A stretch of 64,000 nucleotides of DNA from Primulina eburnea (taxonomy: Eukaryota; Streptophyta; Magnoliopsida; Lamiales; Gesneriaceae), in assembly GCF_022965805.1 (NCBI RefSeq), contig NW_027331354.1:1-64000 (forward strand), in the 5' to 3' direction. Made by a program: the position numbers and the translations under genes. How positions within the stretch are numbered: the first letter of the stretch is position 1; every line of letters begins with the position of its first letter. This document shows, one piece after another, positions 49,102-60,631 of the stretch. Below the pieces are notes generated by a model. The model did not search any database, had not been told where the DNA came from, and worked only from the letters and a program-made list of their open reading frames with translations.

Positions 49102-49638
49102 ATGTTGGCATGCTAATATATTAATATTTTACAGTAATTATCATATGCACCTTAATCTCAAACCCATTCTCATCAACAATTTTTAAATAAATAATTTTTA
49201 TAAACTCTGTAATAATTAAATATCTCATCCATACATTTTTTTAATGTTTAAGAAATATTTTAAAAGGTTGCTTAATTTTAGTGACACATGTTTAAACCAC
49301 TATTCAATATATAAAAAATAAAAAGATACATCATAAATTTAATATTCAACTTCAATATATATCATTTGTCTATCAATAGTTGCGACACAACTTCCTCACA
49401 GTGCGCGAGCCATCGGTGAGACATCATTTTGGAAGAACTAGAATTCTAACCTTGTATCAAGGGACCTCCAGGTCAAGAGACAGTCTCAGGTAGAAAGTTC
49501 TGTTTCTAAATCCTATTTAGATTGGATATTGCCACTTCGTTTCTTTTTGTCCAAATCACTCCTTTTTTGTCCAAGTAACATTACAAAAAGCTAAATTAAT
49601 AAAATAGAATGCCGGTAATCAAAGTTAATCTTACTCCT

Positions 49639-52600
49639 TCAGGCATCTAGCAAGCCATCATCTTTCATTTCCGGTTCCACAAACCACTTGTTAACTCGTG
49701 TTTTAGCTATCGATACCTACGAAAAAAGACGAGCAATTAACCGTGGAGGTCATAATCGTTAACAAGTTGAGCCTCTGCTAGTTTTCTAGAGCCTTGTGAA
49801 ACAACTCAACTCATCTTACACTCGTATGAATCCGACATAAGAAAAAGGAAGAGAAATAGCGTGATAAGTAACCGGTACCTGTTTATCCCAATCAGTTTTA
49901 CAAGTTATTATGACGAGTATAATAGTTTGGATGAGCGTGCCAGTTAGCATTCCAATCCAAACTCCCTGTAAACAAAATAGAGACTGTCGTGAATCTTGCA
50001 TGAAATTTTTTTATAGTCGACGGAAAAAAATTCGACGAAAGAAGTGAATGCGAACCTGGACTTGTAGTTCGATCACATAACCAAGAATGGCTCCGAAAGG
50101 AATTCCAATAAGGTAATAGGATCCTAAGTTAACATATACTACCGTGCTCTGCCATCCAGCACCAATGGCAACACCTGTGATGGCAGGAAAACATGTAGTT
50201 ATTCGCATTTATTTACTTGGTTTGATCTGAGGATGTTTCTAGCTTTCAGTTCCTAAAATATCGGAGCGTAAATCAGCGCGAGGCATTTTTTTTATCGTAG
50301 AACATGAAATTCAAACCGAGATAGAAATTGTTATCTGAAAGTAGACATGCTTAACGGCCCGAAAAACCCTGAACCGGTTCGTCCGTACTGGTTCCGGAAC
50401 CAGTCCAAAACCATATTTAAATGGAGTGGACCGGTTCTATATAAAAAAATCGTCCAATGAATAATAACAAATACCAATTGTGTTGAAAATATTGACGATT
50501 CAAGATTGACTGCAAAGAAATATAGAATAAGATTGTTGGGTGAACATTATGAAAAACAAGCATATATTTATAGGGGTAGAAAAAAAAAATTACAATTTTA
50601 CCCCAAAAATATTTGCTATTTGGCCCCAATTGCTATCTCAAAATTATCCGTTGGACAAACGTTGCCCAATGGATATGTTAATTTTTTTTTCGTTTTTTAA
50701 TTATTTAATTATTATTTTTTAAATTAAAAAAAAAAATTGGTTCCGGTTTGGATTTTAGGATTCACCGGATCCGGAACCGTTTTTGGACGGTTTTGTTTAG
50801 ATAGAACATGTCCACTCCATTTAAATATAGTTTTAGACTGTTCCGGAACCGGTATGGACGAACCGGTTCCTGTTCCGATTCCGGGTTTCCCGGGTCAGTT
50901 CCATGTCTAACCGACCCGTTAAACATGTCTAGCTAGAGCGATCGACGAATTTCGAAGCTCAATCTCCGACGAAGGTCCAGAGCATTCAAAATATATTTTA
51001 ACAAATTGTGATTAATTTTAGATTTTAATTATATATTAAAATATAATAAATTAAGGTTCGGAATCGGTCCGACCCAACTCGAACCAAACCCGGTTTATTA
51101 AAGACCGAACCGGTCTTGGGTTTGGATTGGTTCCTAGGATTTCAAATTGGAACCTGAACCGGTATGCCTTACCTGAAAGAACAGGTTGAACGCTGTTCAT
51201 AAGAATGGAAATGGCAAGAAGAGGAGACAAGTCGGCCACTTTCGCCGCAACTTCAGGACTATTTGTGAATATGTAAGCCAGACGCTCCCGCAAGAAGAGG
51301 AAAACTGTGAAAAGAACGAGTCCAATGGAGAATGACGTTATGACTATCACCGCAATCGAGAACTTTGCAGCTTTAGGATCTCCTTTTCCGAGCTCATTCG
51401 AGATACGAACACTAGGATTGAGGAACACACGACGTGTGTTGTAATAAATTGTTACCGAGTTCTTGTAGAGTTAATATAAAATGAATTTTGCGTCATTAAG
51501 AAAAACAATAGTACCTTGCTGCAGCAAAGAAACCCAGAGATATCATCATTTCCCACCCATTGATGTTGAGGCTGCAAGAAAAAACACAGTTCTAGTTTTT
51601 CCCACCAAACGGATGAAATCGAGAAGAATAGAGGAAAAGAGCTACCATATGGAGAGTGCATCAATTTCAACCTCAGCATTCTTCAAGTTCCCTGTCAAGA
51701 GAATCAATATGGAATTGTACCAGACTTCAAGGCTGACAGTGAATAAAATCAAACAAAGAGTTAAACTCCGTGTATCAAGGGCATAGAGAGTTGAATATAT
51801 AAAAATTGTAGATGACAAGATGGAGATGCCACAACGGAGTTGGCTTCTGAAAGCGTTTACGATACGAACGAACAATGAATAAGGAGTATATTCAAGAACA
51901 CTGAAAGAAAAAGCCTAACCAGAGCATGGCACCAGCCGACAAAGAAAGCTTGCATACAGGCCAAAGATCTTTGAATGCTAACATCGAGAAACCTTTCCAC
52001 GTTTCTTTACACCCACCGGAGATTATAAATATAAGTTGACCTATATTGGGGATCCAGTACGCCAAGATAGTGGATATGGCCACACCAGCAATTCCAAACT
52101 TGTATTTGACTGTCAAAAGCCACGAGAGAAAAATGTGGATGCATAGTGATAATGCTGCCAAATAAGAGATGATCCTGTTCTTGCTCTGTGCTTGTAGGAA
52201 CATTTGACAGCTGAAGGAACTGATGAAGGAATATATCACGGGAATGAACCAAAGAGAAATAGTTCCTGCCATGTCCGCAATGCTTTCATCCTGTCCTAAA
52301 GCTTTGAAAATGGGGCCAGCAAAAACAAAAAAAGGCAATAACAAAGTCGATGTTAAAACCAAAACCACCCATGATCTTTGAAGATATATCCCAAGCATGT
52401 GATATTGTCTTGCACCATATGCTTGCCCACATAGAGTTTCCAGTCCACTAGCAACACCCAGCTGTAAATTACGAATTTTTATAAATAAGACAAAGCCGAA
52501 AGATGATCATCAAAGAAGTTGAGGTATATATGGATTTCTCAGCCCTCATAGACGGCCTGATAGCTCGATTTCTAACAATTTTTATCACAAGTTTCGAGCG

Positions 52601-53241
52601 TCGAATTTGAAATGCAAGCATTTTCCATTCCCAAGGTCTCGCTCATGCTTTTCATCTTATGAAGAATATTACAATTTATCAATAGCTCACTAGGTGCATA
52701 TCTAGTCATACTGGAGCAAGCATTTTTGACAGGTCCAAACGCTTGATGGATTGCGATCGTGAAGGCAACTTGTTTGTACACTACTGAATATTTATGTATT
52801 GAGGTTTATTAGTTTGAAAATTACATAGGGAAGGCGGTGTGCATTTTAACGTGAAGCGCACATTTGATTGGTGTGATCCAGATCACATATAAAGATGCTC
52901 AATCACATAAATTGGCCATATTTTTCTTAAGTTTAGAGCTGTTTGCTATTTCGTATGGAAACTCATAGAGGATCATTTACCAACAATCCATTAGCAAATT
53001 TGATAAGGACAGTAATAATCAGAGCAAAGGCAGCAAGCTCAGTGGCACCGATGTGTCCAACAAACGCCTGGCTGATGACATTCACCCCAAATGTCGAGAA
53101 CCGAGTGAATATGGCAGGGCCAGCCACAACCCACATTTTTTTGCTTTCATTCCAGATCTTATGTTTAAGATTCTCATCCTCATTCCCATGATTTTCACCT
53201 TCTACCTTCTTTAACAACAGTTCGCTACTACTGCTTTCCAT
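49639..53241 (-). CDS. MATE-family efflux transporter (DETOXIFICATION type)
   Basis: Eight coding exons: 52981-53241, 51920-52461, 51646-51732, 51515-51571, 51173-51411, 50056-50174, 49879-49965 and 49639-49716, giving 489 residues with every junction in phase. The family exports organic cations, flavonoids or other secondary metabolites in exchange for H+ or Na+; the substrate cannot be read here. The sequence predicts about 12 membrane helices. Signatures include GPAIFTRFSTFGVNVISQAF, LETLCGQAYGARQYHMLGIY, NGWEMMISLGFFAAASVRIS and NELGKGDPKAAKFS. It ends VNKWFVEPEMKDDGLLDA. I start at 53241 (MESSSSELLL) because TTTGTTGCAG at 53265-53274 looks like the acceptor of a leader intron. If that intron is not used, an ATG at 53298 would add 19 residues. 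The motif set resembles the Arabidopsis DTX20-30 branch. Confidence 0.93.
50341..50937. mobile_element. long-TIR foldback element in MATE intron 5
   Basis: TAGACATGCTTAACGG at the left and, inverted, TAGACATGTTTAACGG at the right start arms of roughly 120 bp. These stay paired through GGTTCCGGAACC and ATTTAAATGGAGTGGAC. The loop is AT-rich. I found no convincing target duplication. The insertion leaves the splice sites at 51172 and 50175 intact. Confidence 0.7.
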
Positions 53242-53792
53242 CAACTGTCCTTCGTGCTTCTCTTCTGCAACAAATGGCAGAAATGGATTTATCATCATAT
53301 TACACGATCACTCAATTCTTATACAACTACAAAGACCGTATGCCAGTACTTGACATAAAATGCGAAAAAATGGCAAAATTCACATAAGATGCAATCCAAG
53401 TTCTTGGCACAACAGATTTTCATAATGAAAAACCCCAGAATTAAAATACATCCGAATTTCATCCTCATTGAGTAATGTTGTTTGCTCCTTGAGGATATGG
53501 TTTCCATTCAAGATCATATTAGAATATATAAAATTGTGGTTTTCTAGAGGATAATGGTTTTCAATGATAAGCAGTTTATTGGCATCGAGAATAATCGTTT
53601 TCTGGTAAGAGGCAGATCAAATTAGACTTTATAAAATCACAATCTTCTTGGCTACTAGTATAGTTTTCCATGAATAGTAGCTTCTTTGGCGTTGACGGTG
53701 TTTATTCGACAGACATGACGGCCGGCCACCTAGAGTACTATAGTTTTCCGGTTAGAATTCATAAAATTGTTAAGTAGTAACACTATGAATGT

Positions 53793-54272
53793 CAGTGTTC
53801 TAAAAATCCCCGCCTCGGACCGCCTAGGCAGCGCCTAGGCGTTGGACGGTCCAAAACCGCCCCAATTTTAGGCTAGTCGAAACTTCTAGGCGCCACCATA
53901 TTAACCGACCGCCTAGGCGGCGCCCGGACCGCCTAGGCGATTTTACAATTAAAAATCCGCCTAGGCGGTTTACACTTAAAAAAAAACAAATTATGATGTG
54001 GATTAAAAATCCGCCTAGACGGTTTAATTTTCATTGTACAACGGTTGTAGTAAAATAGTAAACTGATGTGGATGATTCATATATAAAAATTTATTAATAT
54101 ATATTTATTATTACAATTTTAAATTTTATAATAATATATATTTCATATACAAACATAATACTCACGAACCACTTAATGAATTTAAGCTTTAAAAAAAACC
54201 GCCTAGACAACCGTCTAGACGCTAGGCGGTAGGTAACCGCTCGCCTACCACCTACCGCTTTTTAGAACACGG
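53793..54272. mobile_element. hAT-type MITE, copy 2 (480 bp)
   Basis: Same element as 37607-38072, in the same orientation. The ends are CAGTGTTCTAAAAA and TTTTTAGAACACGG. A perfect 8-bp duplication ATGAATGT flanks it (53785-53792 and 54273-54280). It lies inside the probable leader intron of the MATE gene. Confidence 0.93.
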
Positions 54273-54483
54273 ATGAATGTTCATTGTTTGTTCAGTTTCT
54301 GCATATGCCTGGATATAAATATCTGAGGATCTTGGGGTAACACCTCTTACATCATCTTAGCAACCTAGTGTCCACGAGACATGTCATGTTATGACACAGT
54401 TAAAAGTGGAGTTTGATACTGCTGTATCATGTATCACGCTCATATTGGTTAATATATGATTGTGTAGCCGTTTGGCTTGTGTG

Positions 54484-54516
<33 letters not shown>

Positions 54517-54612
54517 GTTCAAGATTTGAAATCGTGAAAAGTTAACAGATATTTTTTTTCATGGAAGATTTTTAACAATCTCGTAATTTCAGATGGGAGA
54601 CACTTGCAATTA

Positions 54613-54795
54613 GGCAAAAACTTGTGTGAGACGATCTCACGGATCGTCTTTATTAGACGGATATCTTATTTGGATCATCCATGAAATAGTATTACTTTTT
54701 ATGCTAAGAGTATTACTTTTTGTTGTGAATATTAGTAGAGTTGACTCATCTTACAGATTAAGATCCGTGAGACGATCTCACATTAGACCCACTCT
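54613..54795 (+). mobile_element. MITE copy Q
   Basis: Flanked by a perfect 9-bp repeat TTGCAATTA (54604-54612 and 54796-54804). It lies within the probable MATE leader intron. Confidence 0.87.
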
Positions 54796-55317
54796 TTGCA
54801 ATTAACCCTCAAACAAACAAAACCAGCAATCGTTATTCTAAAATCTAGAAAACAATAATAGTTTTAAAAAAGTAGAAAAGTATCGATGACATGAAACTTA
54901 TCTCTACAAACAACATCACCACATGTAAATAAAAGATTAGGGAACAATTCCAAATTAAAATCCTAGCCAGAAGAAACCAAGAAATGGAAAAAGACGACAA
55001 AAACAGAAAAAAAGACAATAAAATAAAAAGACCAACAAACCCGTGATTTACTCAAAATGAAAATACTTTTCTTTAACAAGAAACATACATACACAAGCAC
55101 AAGAACACAGAAATAGAAACAGAGTACAAAGACACTTATAATTGAAGAAACCAATGGCTAATAAAACTCAGAATATAAACCAAGAAAATACAAAACTTAC
55201 CTCTCTGATGCACCAAAGGACGATTTTGAAATGGCTTTGAGAGATGATCAGATGGGTTTCCGGGCTCTGCCAGAGAGCAGAAAATAGCTGAATACGATTA
55301 AAAACGAGAAAAATGAC

Positions 55318-55449
55318 GTCAATTTTATCGATATTTATAATAAAAAATAATATTTTTAATATAAAAAAATATATTTTTTATAGATAATTCAAATACGAGA
55401 TTTATCTCACAAAATGCTACTCGTTCGTGAGACCACTTCACACAAAATA
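55318..55449 (-). mobile_element. MITE copy V, degenerate, beside the MATE leader
   Basis: Recognisable by AATAAAAAATAATATTTTTA, AGATAATTCAAATACGAGAT and CGTGAGACCACTTCACAC. The ends are approximate. If the leader exon is real, this copy lies at or just upstream of the transcription start. Confidence 0.5.
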
Positions 55450-55497
55450 ATATAGTTTCTTCTAGTCATTTGAGGAAAATATATATATATGTTTCGT

Positions 55498-55559
55498 TGC
55501 TCATTGAATGCCACTCAACTGCCTCTTCATTGCTCATTGAATGCCACTCAACTGCCTCT
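55498..55559. repeat. 33-bp direct tandem repeat
   Basis: TGCTCATTGAATGCCACTCA followed by ACTGCCTCT occurs at 55498-55530 and again from 55531, the second copy being partial. Confidence 0.9.
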
Positions 55560-55712
55560 CTGTCGTGTGCTTATCATTCATTTAGTTTCATTCCCTCGTA
55601 TGAGTAGAAGAAAGATATATATTATATTATATCTGAGTTTGGTTCAAAATCTACAAAACGATATTATATTTTATTTCCCTTTGGCAAGTTGCAAAAAAAT
55701 ATTATATTTTAA

Positions 55713-55894
55713 GCAAAAAATTGTGTGAGACAGTCTCACGGATAATATTTTGTGAAACATATATCTTATTTGAGTCATCCATGAAAAAGTTTTACTTTTT
55801 ATGCTAAGAATATTACTTTTTACTCTGAATATCGGTAGGATTAACCTGTCACACAGATAAATATTCGTGAGACCATCTCACAAAAAACATATCC
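55713..55894 (+). mobile_element. MITE copy R, with probable empty site at 63287
   Basis: A perfect 10-bp duplication TATATTTTAA flanks it (55703-55712 and 55895-55904). The right flank continues for over 100 bp as a diverged copy of 63287-63400, where TATATTTTAA occurs once and the element is absent. Confidence 0.88.
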
Positions 55895-55904
55895 TATATT
55901 TTAA

Positions 55905-56650
55905 TATTCTATCTTATTTCTAATATATAATTTTCCGTAAATCAGTTTCATCCGGATATTTCTATAACCACAAAAATAATTTAATAAACATAGTTTTTTT
56001 ATATAATTTTAGTGTAACTAATTAAAATACTTTTGCATGTTAAGTAATGTTTATTATATAGATTCGCAAGGAAATAAAGAGTATTACATATGGTGACAAA
56101 CTGAGAAAAAGTCATCAAATTCTTTTCATTTTATAACATTTTATTATAATAAATCCACGGCTTAAATTTTTAATTTTAATCGAGAAACTTTATCAGTATA
56201 ATATAAATAGTAGTTCTTTTTTTAGATGATGTCACAAATTTTTATTCGTGAGACGAGTCAACCATATTCATATTACAATAAAAAATAATATTTTTGACAC
56301 AAAAAATAATATTTTTTATGGATGACCAAATAGAATATATGTATCATAAAATTGACTTATGAAACCATCCCACAAGAGTTTTCAACTAATATAATTTTTT
56401 TAAAATACTTACAGGAATGAGGATTGCTAATGAGAAACTGCTTATGTTATGGTAAATTAAAGCAAAAGTTAGCAATATAAAGGACCCGAGTTTAGTTCAA
56501 CATATCTTGAGGACACCTAATCTCAAGATAGGTTCAAATATTGAACCTACATATTTTAATCAGTCGGTTGACATGCATTAAGGACATTATCGAGTAGTCG
56601 CTTGATAAGACGAGATTCATCCTTGTGCCAATCCCAAAACCAGACATTCC
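55905..56650. other. AT-rich spacer with degenerate MITE copy S
   Basis: The stretch 55905-56010 is duplicated at about 63297-63400. A degraded inverted MITE (copy S) lies at about 56231-56386 (TTCGTGAGACGAGTCAACC, GACACAAAAAATAATA). No gene is seen. Confidence 0.5.
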
Positions 56651-56789
56651 CAAACTTACTATACACGTGAATCACCCACTTGATTCATATGCTATCTTTC
56701 TTCATGTGTATCTTCCATAATGTTTTTGCTAATAACATTTTGTTCCACACTTCCAAGTTCTTTAATCCCAACCCCCCATCCTCAATTGG

Positions 56790-57235
56790 TTTGCATAACA
56801 TTTTTCAAGCACCGGTGGGTGTTTTGTTGGTCATACAAACTTCCTGCAAATGGCATAAACATGATGGATGATATTGGACGATAGCGGAAGGATCGAAAGC
56901 CAAAAACATTGTGTGTTGTGTAATGCTGCTGATGAAAACATGGCGCATTTGTTCTTCATGTTCCCGATTTCTGCGCGTATTTGGAATGAAATTCGTCACT
57001 GGCTTGGCATGAAAAAAATTATCGGTTCAAAAACAGCGGTACTCAAGGCATTTAGAGGTGTGTATCGAGGGAGCTCGACGTTGACAAAGATGAGATGCTC
57101 GGCTTTTGTAACTACGGTTTACCATGTCTGAAATGTAAGAAACATAATAATGTTTAAAAAGGAAAAACTGGACATTGACGCAACAATTAAGAAGATCAAG
57201 ATTCTCTTGCTTCGATATTTTCCACATTCTATTGA
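56790..57235 (+). pseudogene. LINE reverse-transcriptase zinc-binding (zf-RVT) relic
   Basis: The frame from 56868 reads SQKHCVLCNAADENMAHLFF, then ISARIWNEIRHWLGM and later VTTVYHV, which matches the C-terminal zinc-binding region following plant LINE reverse transcriptases. The usual HLFF-x-C-P has become HLFFMFP, losing one metal-binding cysteine. A stop at 57129 interrupts the frame. More of the domain seems to continue to about 57235 (KKEKLDIDATIKKIKI on reading through). No upstream reverse transcriptase is identified. Confidence 0.72.
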
Positions 57236-57393
57236 TGTACCTTAATTGCAGTTTAAATAGTTTGTTTGATTAGGTGTGATTTGTTGGGTTATATTATCTA
57301 CTGGAGTAGCCCAATGTTATTGTATAATTACTTTTTTTACTTTATTAATGGAAGTAATTTCATTAATAAAAAAAAATCAACTTTCTCGTATTA

Positions 57394-58345
57394 TACTCAA
57401 TCTATTTTCTTGGTCTCCTAAATTTTGAAAAACACGTGGGAAATAGTTTTTGGAAAATAAAGGAAAAGGAAGGAGTAGCCAAACAAGGAGTAGCATAAAC
57501 AAGACCAAGTGGTGAATGACCACAACCATATTTTCCTCGGGGACATAAAAAATATAAAATTCCTCGAAAAAAATATGTGGACATGTGACTACCATCACTT
57601 TTTCTTGGGGATGACAAAAGATTCCCCGACAAGAGTTAGTGGACATGTGATGAACCCACTAAATAATCAAGAAAATTGGACCCAAATAAGCCTATAAATA
57701 AAGAGTAAATAAAAACCAGTAAAATACACAAGAACAAAGTCGAAATCTGAAGAAAATGTATTATACATATTTGAAAGTTTCTAAAAGACGCATCAAGTCA
57801 ATAAGAAAGCAGCTGATAAACTTCAAAGATTTCTACAAACAACTAAAGGAAGCCGGAAATGAAATATTAGCTGACATAATCCAGACACATATATACTATT
57901 TATGCCAGAAGAAAAAAAGAGAAGAACGAGCTGTTTCTAGATTAATAATCTAGAAGATATACTATTTATGCCAGAAGATAAAAAGAGAAGAACGAGCTGT
58001 TTCTAGATTAATAATCTAGAAGAAAACAATTTAAGAAAAGTGGAGAGACCATTCAACCACCCACTCAAGAGATAATGCCAAACATAGCTGGAAGGCATTA
58101 AAGAAAAGTTATGGCAAGAATTTGAAGTATGTGAATCAAATCCGATAAGGGTTTCTATAAATAAGAAGGTAGAATGAAGATGAAGACATCAATCAACTTC
58201 TTCGTTTTTCTTCAAAACAATTTGTAATATTTTCTTTCAAGTTTATGTATGTTTCCATTTCGGCTACTATTAGTAGCTAAACAAGTTTCTGCTCCTCTAC
58301 AGGAGATTACTATGTAATAATATTATGTATGTTTGAATAAAAGAA
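57394..58345 (+). repeat. pararetrovirus- or LTR-like promoter region
   Basis: Two TATA boxes of the same form (TATAAATAA) occur at 57693 and 58156. The second is followed about 180 bases later by AATAAA at 58336, a spacing like the short redundant end of plant pararetrovirus or LTR transcripts. Upstream lies a GGGGATGACAAAAGATTCCCC-like dyad (57605-57625) and a related weaker copy around 57537-57573. A 65-residue basic frame (57756-57953) has no recognised family. The first 90 bp recur at 63832-63916. No reverse transcriptase or primer site is linked, so the origin is unproven; an endogenous caulimovirid or an LTR are the two candidates. Confidence 0.4.
57892..58023. repeat. 66-bp tandem duplication containing a 19-bp palindrome
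   Basis: 57892-57957 and 57958-58023 are direct copies that are almost identical. Each ends with TCTAGATTAATAATCTAGA, a palindrome with a single central base. The duplication occurs at the end of the 65-residue frame. Confidence 0.93.
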
Positions 58346-58359
58346 CCAGGCTTTTGCCC

Positions 58360-59118
58360 CTCTCATATATTATTTTCAAATTAAGCTTTTTACTATACAC
58401 CCTGAGGTAAGGAACAAAACATGGTTGTGCTAAGTGCTGCTGAAGGAATCCGTGTCTGAAATTATCGGTTGCGATTGTGTGGTTGGATTGTGAGGAGCAG
58501 TCTGTAAAATTCGGTGGATATAACCTGACGATATTTTGGTCAAATAGGTAAATAGTTCAATTTATAATACGGAAGCATGGTGGAACATTTAAATAAAAAA
58601 AGGATGTTTTCGAAAACAGAAGGAAAAACTTTATTTAGAACTTAAATAAATCAAATTTTAATTTAAAAATAAAAATTAAGTATAAATATTAAGGGGTTTT
58701 TAAATAAATATTAAAAATAAAAATATTTAAAGAAATTGAAGAAATTTTAGTTTTAAAAAAGTTAATTAATATGAGAGAAAAGGCAGAGATCCCATTTCAT
58801 TTAAAAAGTTCCGTCATTCTGGAAAAAAGTCTGTTCTATATGTATTTTAGCTTATCCCTTCGGAAATAGAAAGATAATTTTTAATGCAAAATTTGAAAAT
58901 TATTAAAAAAAATTTGTTAATGTAAATCTAATTTTTTAAATTATTATATAATTATTTAATTTTTTAAATTTTTATTAAACTAATAAAAATCGTATAACAG
59001 AAAGAATAATTCAAATTTTAATATAAAAATATAATTTATTAATGTTTTCATAATTTTTTATTTGTAATATTTATTTTAAAAAAACCCCAATATGAATCAT
59101 ATTGTTATGTCTGAAACT
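58360..59118. other. AT-rich spacer, no gene seen
   Basis: The first 200 bases (to about 58560) are less AT-rich and may belong to the promoter-like repeat to the left. The rest is low-complexity. Confidence 0.4.
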
Positions 59119-59127
59119 ATTATTTAA

Positions 59128-59310
59128 CACAAAAATTCTTGTGAGACGGTCTCACGGATCAATTTCGTGAGGCGGATCTCCTATTTGGGTAATCTATGAA
59201 AAAATATTATTTTTTATGCTAAGAGTATTACTTTTTATTGTGAATATCGGTAGGGTTAAACCGTCTCACGGATAAAGATCCGGAGACCATCTCACAAGAG
59301 AGACCTACTA
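59128..59310 (+). mobile_element. MITE copy T
   Basis: Flanked by a perfect 9-bp repeat ATTATTTAA (59119-59127 and 59311-59319). The core is close to consensus. Confidence 0.85.
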
Positions 59311-60631
59311 ATTATTTAATTAGACGAGAGAAATTTGGGAATGTTCACTCACCCAAAATAATTATTTTTTTCTCTTGTTTAATAATATATTTCGATTGGT
59401 AATAAATTTTTAGATGTATAATCTTTGAATAATTGATTTCGATCATTTTAATCAAATTGAGCTAATTTTCCCACAATAAATTTTTAAATTTAAGTCCATA
59501 CTACATCATGAATTATTAAAATTTTCATATACATTTATCTAAATAAAGTTAAAATATTGAGTGTGTATTTCAAAAATTTCTACATAATTTACTCTGAAAT
59601 TCATTTCCATGGTTTTTCATAGAATAAATAAATTGTACGTGACTATCAATTTTATTCTGATATAATAATATTTGGTAAATTAATTTTATATAAGGAATTG
59701 TGTCAGGGTACTAGGAATTATAAATATATTTTAAAAAAATTGGTAAACAAAATTTTTTACATTTTAAAAACAACAAGCCTCGTAGCACTGTATAAACCGA
59801 AACCAATTTATTTCATAAATACCATAAAAATGGAATATTCTTTACAATAGTAACTCTGAAAACGATAAAAATATGCAAAATCGTTTATATTTTGAATTAA
59901 AACTCACAATAACATATTCATAATTAAAATTCTCCATGCGTCCACTATCAGTCCAAAAACTGGTGTCTGATTCTTCTTTCTCTATTTCTTCTTCTGATTT
60001 ATCTGGGGATTGTAGAGTAAGGGGTGAGTATTTTGGGAAATACTCAACAAGTGGGGGCCGTTCAAGCACAACATAAAAATACTTACACAATTTTCGAAAA
60101 TGACACATAAACATAAACATATCATTGTTTTTCATAACATATCATCATATTCATATCATAACAGCACTGTGATTTTCCATCTTCTATGGTTTACTGATAT
60201 CAGTCTCTAAGTTTTAATCTCTAAGTTTTAATCCTCTAAGGGGGCGAGGTCATAAAACGATTCTATTCCACCGTGAATGGCTATATGTTGGAATTCCACC
60301 TATTTTCAGGGAACCCTCACAGTGCCAACACGTAACGTACCAAATTTCATAAAAAACGTAGAGACAGAAGGATGGTACTCGACCGAAACTTTCGAAAACG
60401 AAATAATTCATACGCAACATATTTTAAAACAAGCCCACTTACCTTAATCCTAGAAGAAAAACACGAAGAATTCGAAAATCATAGAAGAATCATGTAACCG
60501 ACACTTCGAAAACGCAGCAGCACCATCGCCCAAAAAATCAGCCGTCTTGAAAAATTCATTGCTCCTTATTGAACCATTGGATCGGGCTCCAAATTTCACA
60601 GTACGTTCAAACATTCGTCCAATAAATTATG

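Larger units (their letters stand above)
53265..55320 (-). other. probable 5' leader exon and leader intron of the MATE gene
   Basis: A donor GAGAG|GTAAGT at 55195-55205 (exon ends at 55201) and the acceptor at 53265-53274 would define a 1.9-kb leader intron. The leader exon, about 55201-55320, has no ATG on the minus strand. The intron carries hAT copy 2 and MITE copy Q. Inferred from splice signals only. Confidence 0.5.

Noticed and set aside
50417..50722. Short frames on both strands inside MATE intron 5
   Set aside because: They lie in the AT-rich loop of the foldback element between confirmed exons and are not coding.
59842..60135. A 97-residue minus-strand frame
   Set aside because: It overlaps LTR-like sequence of the older retroelement and shows no recognisable domain or splice support.
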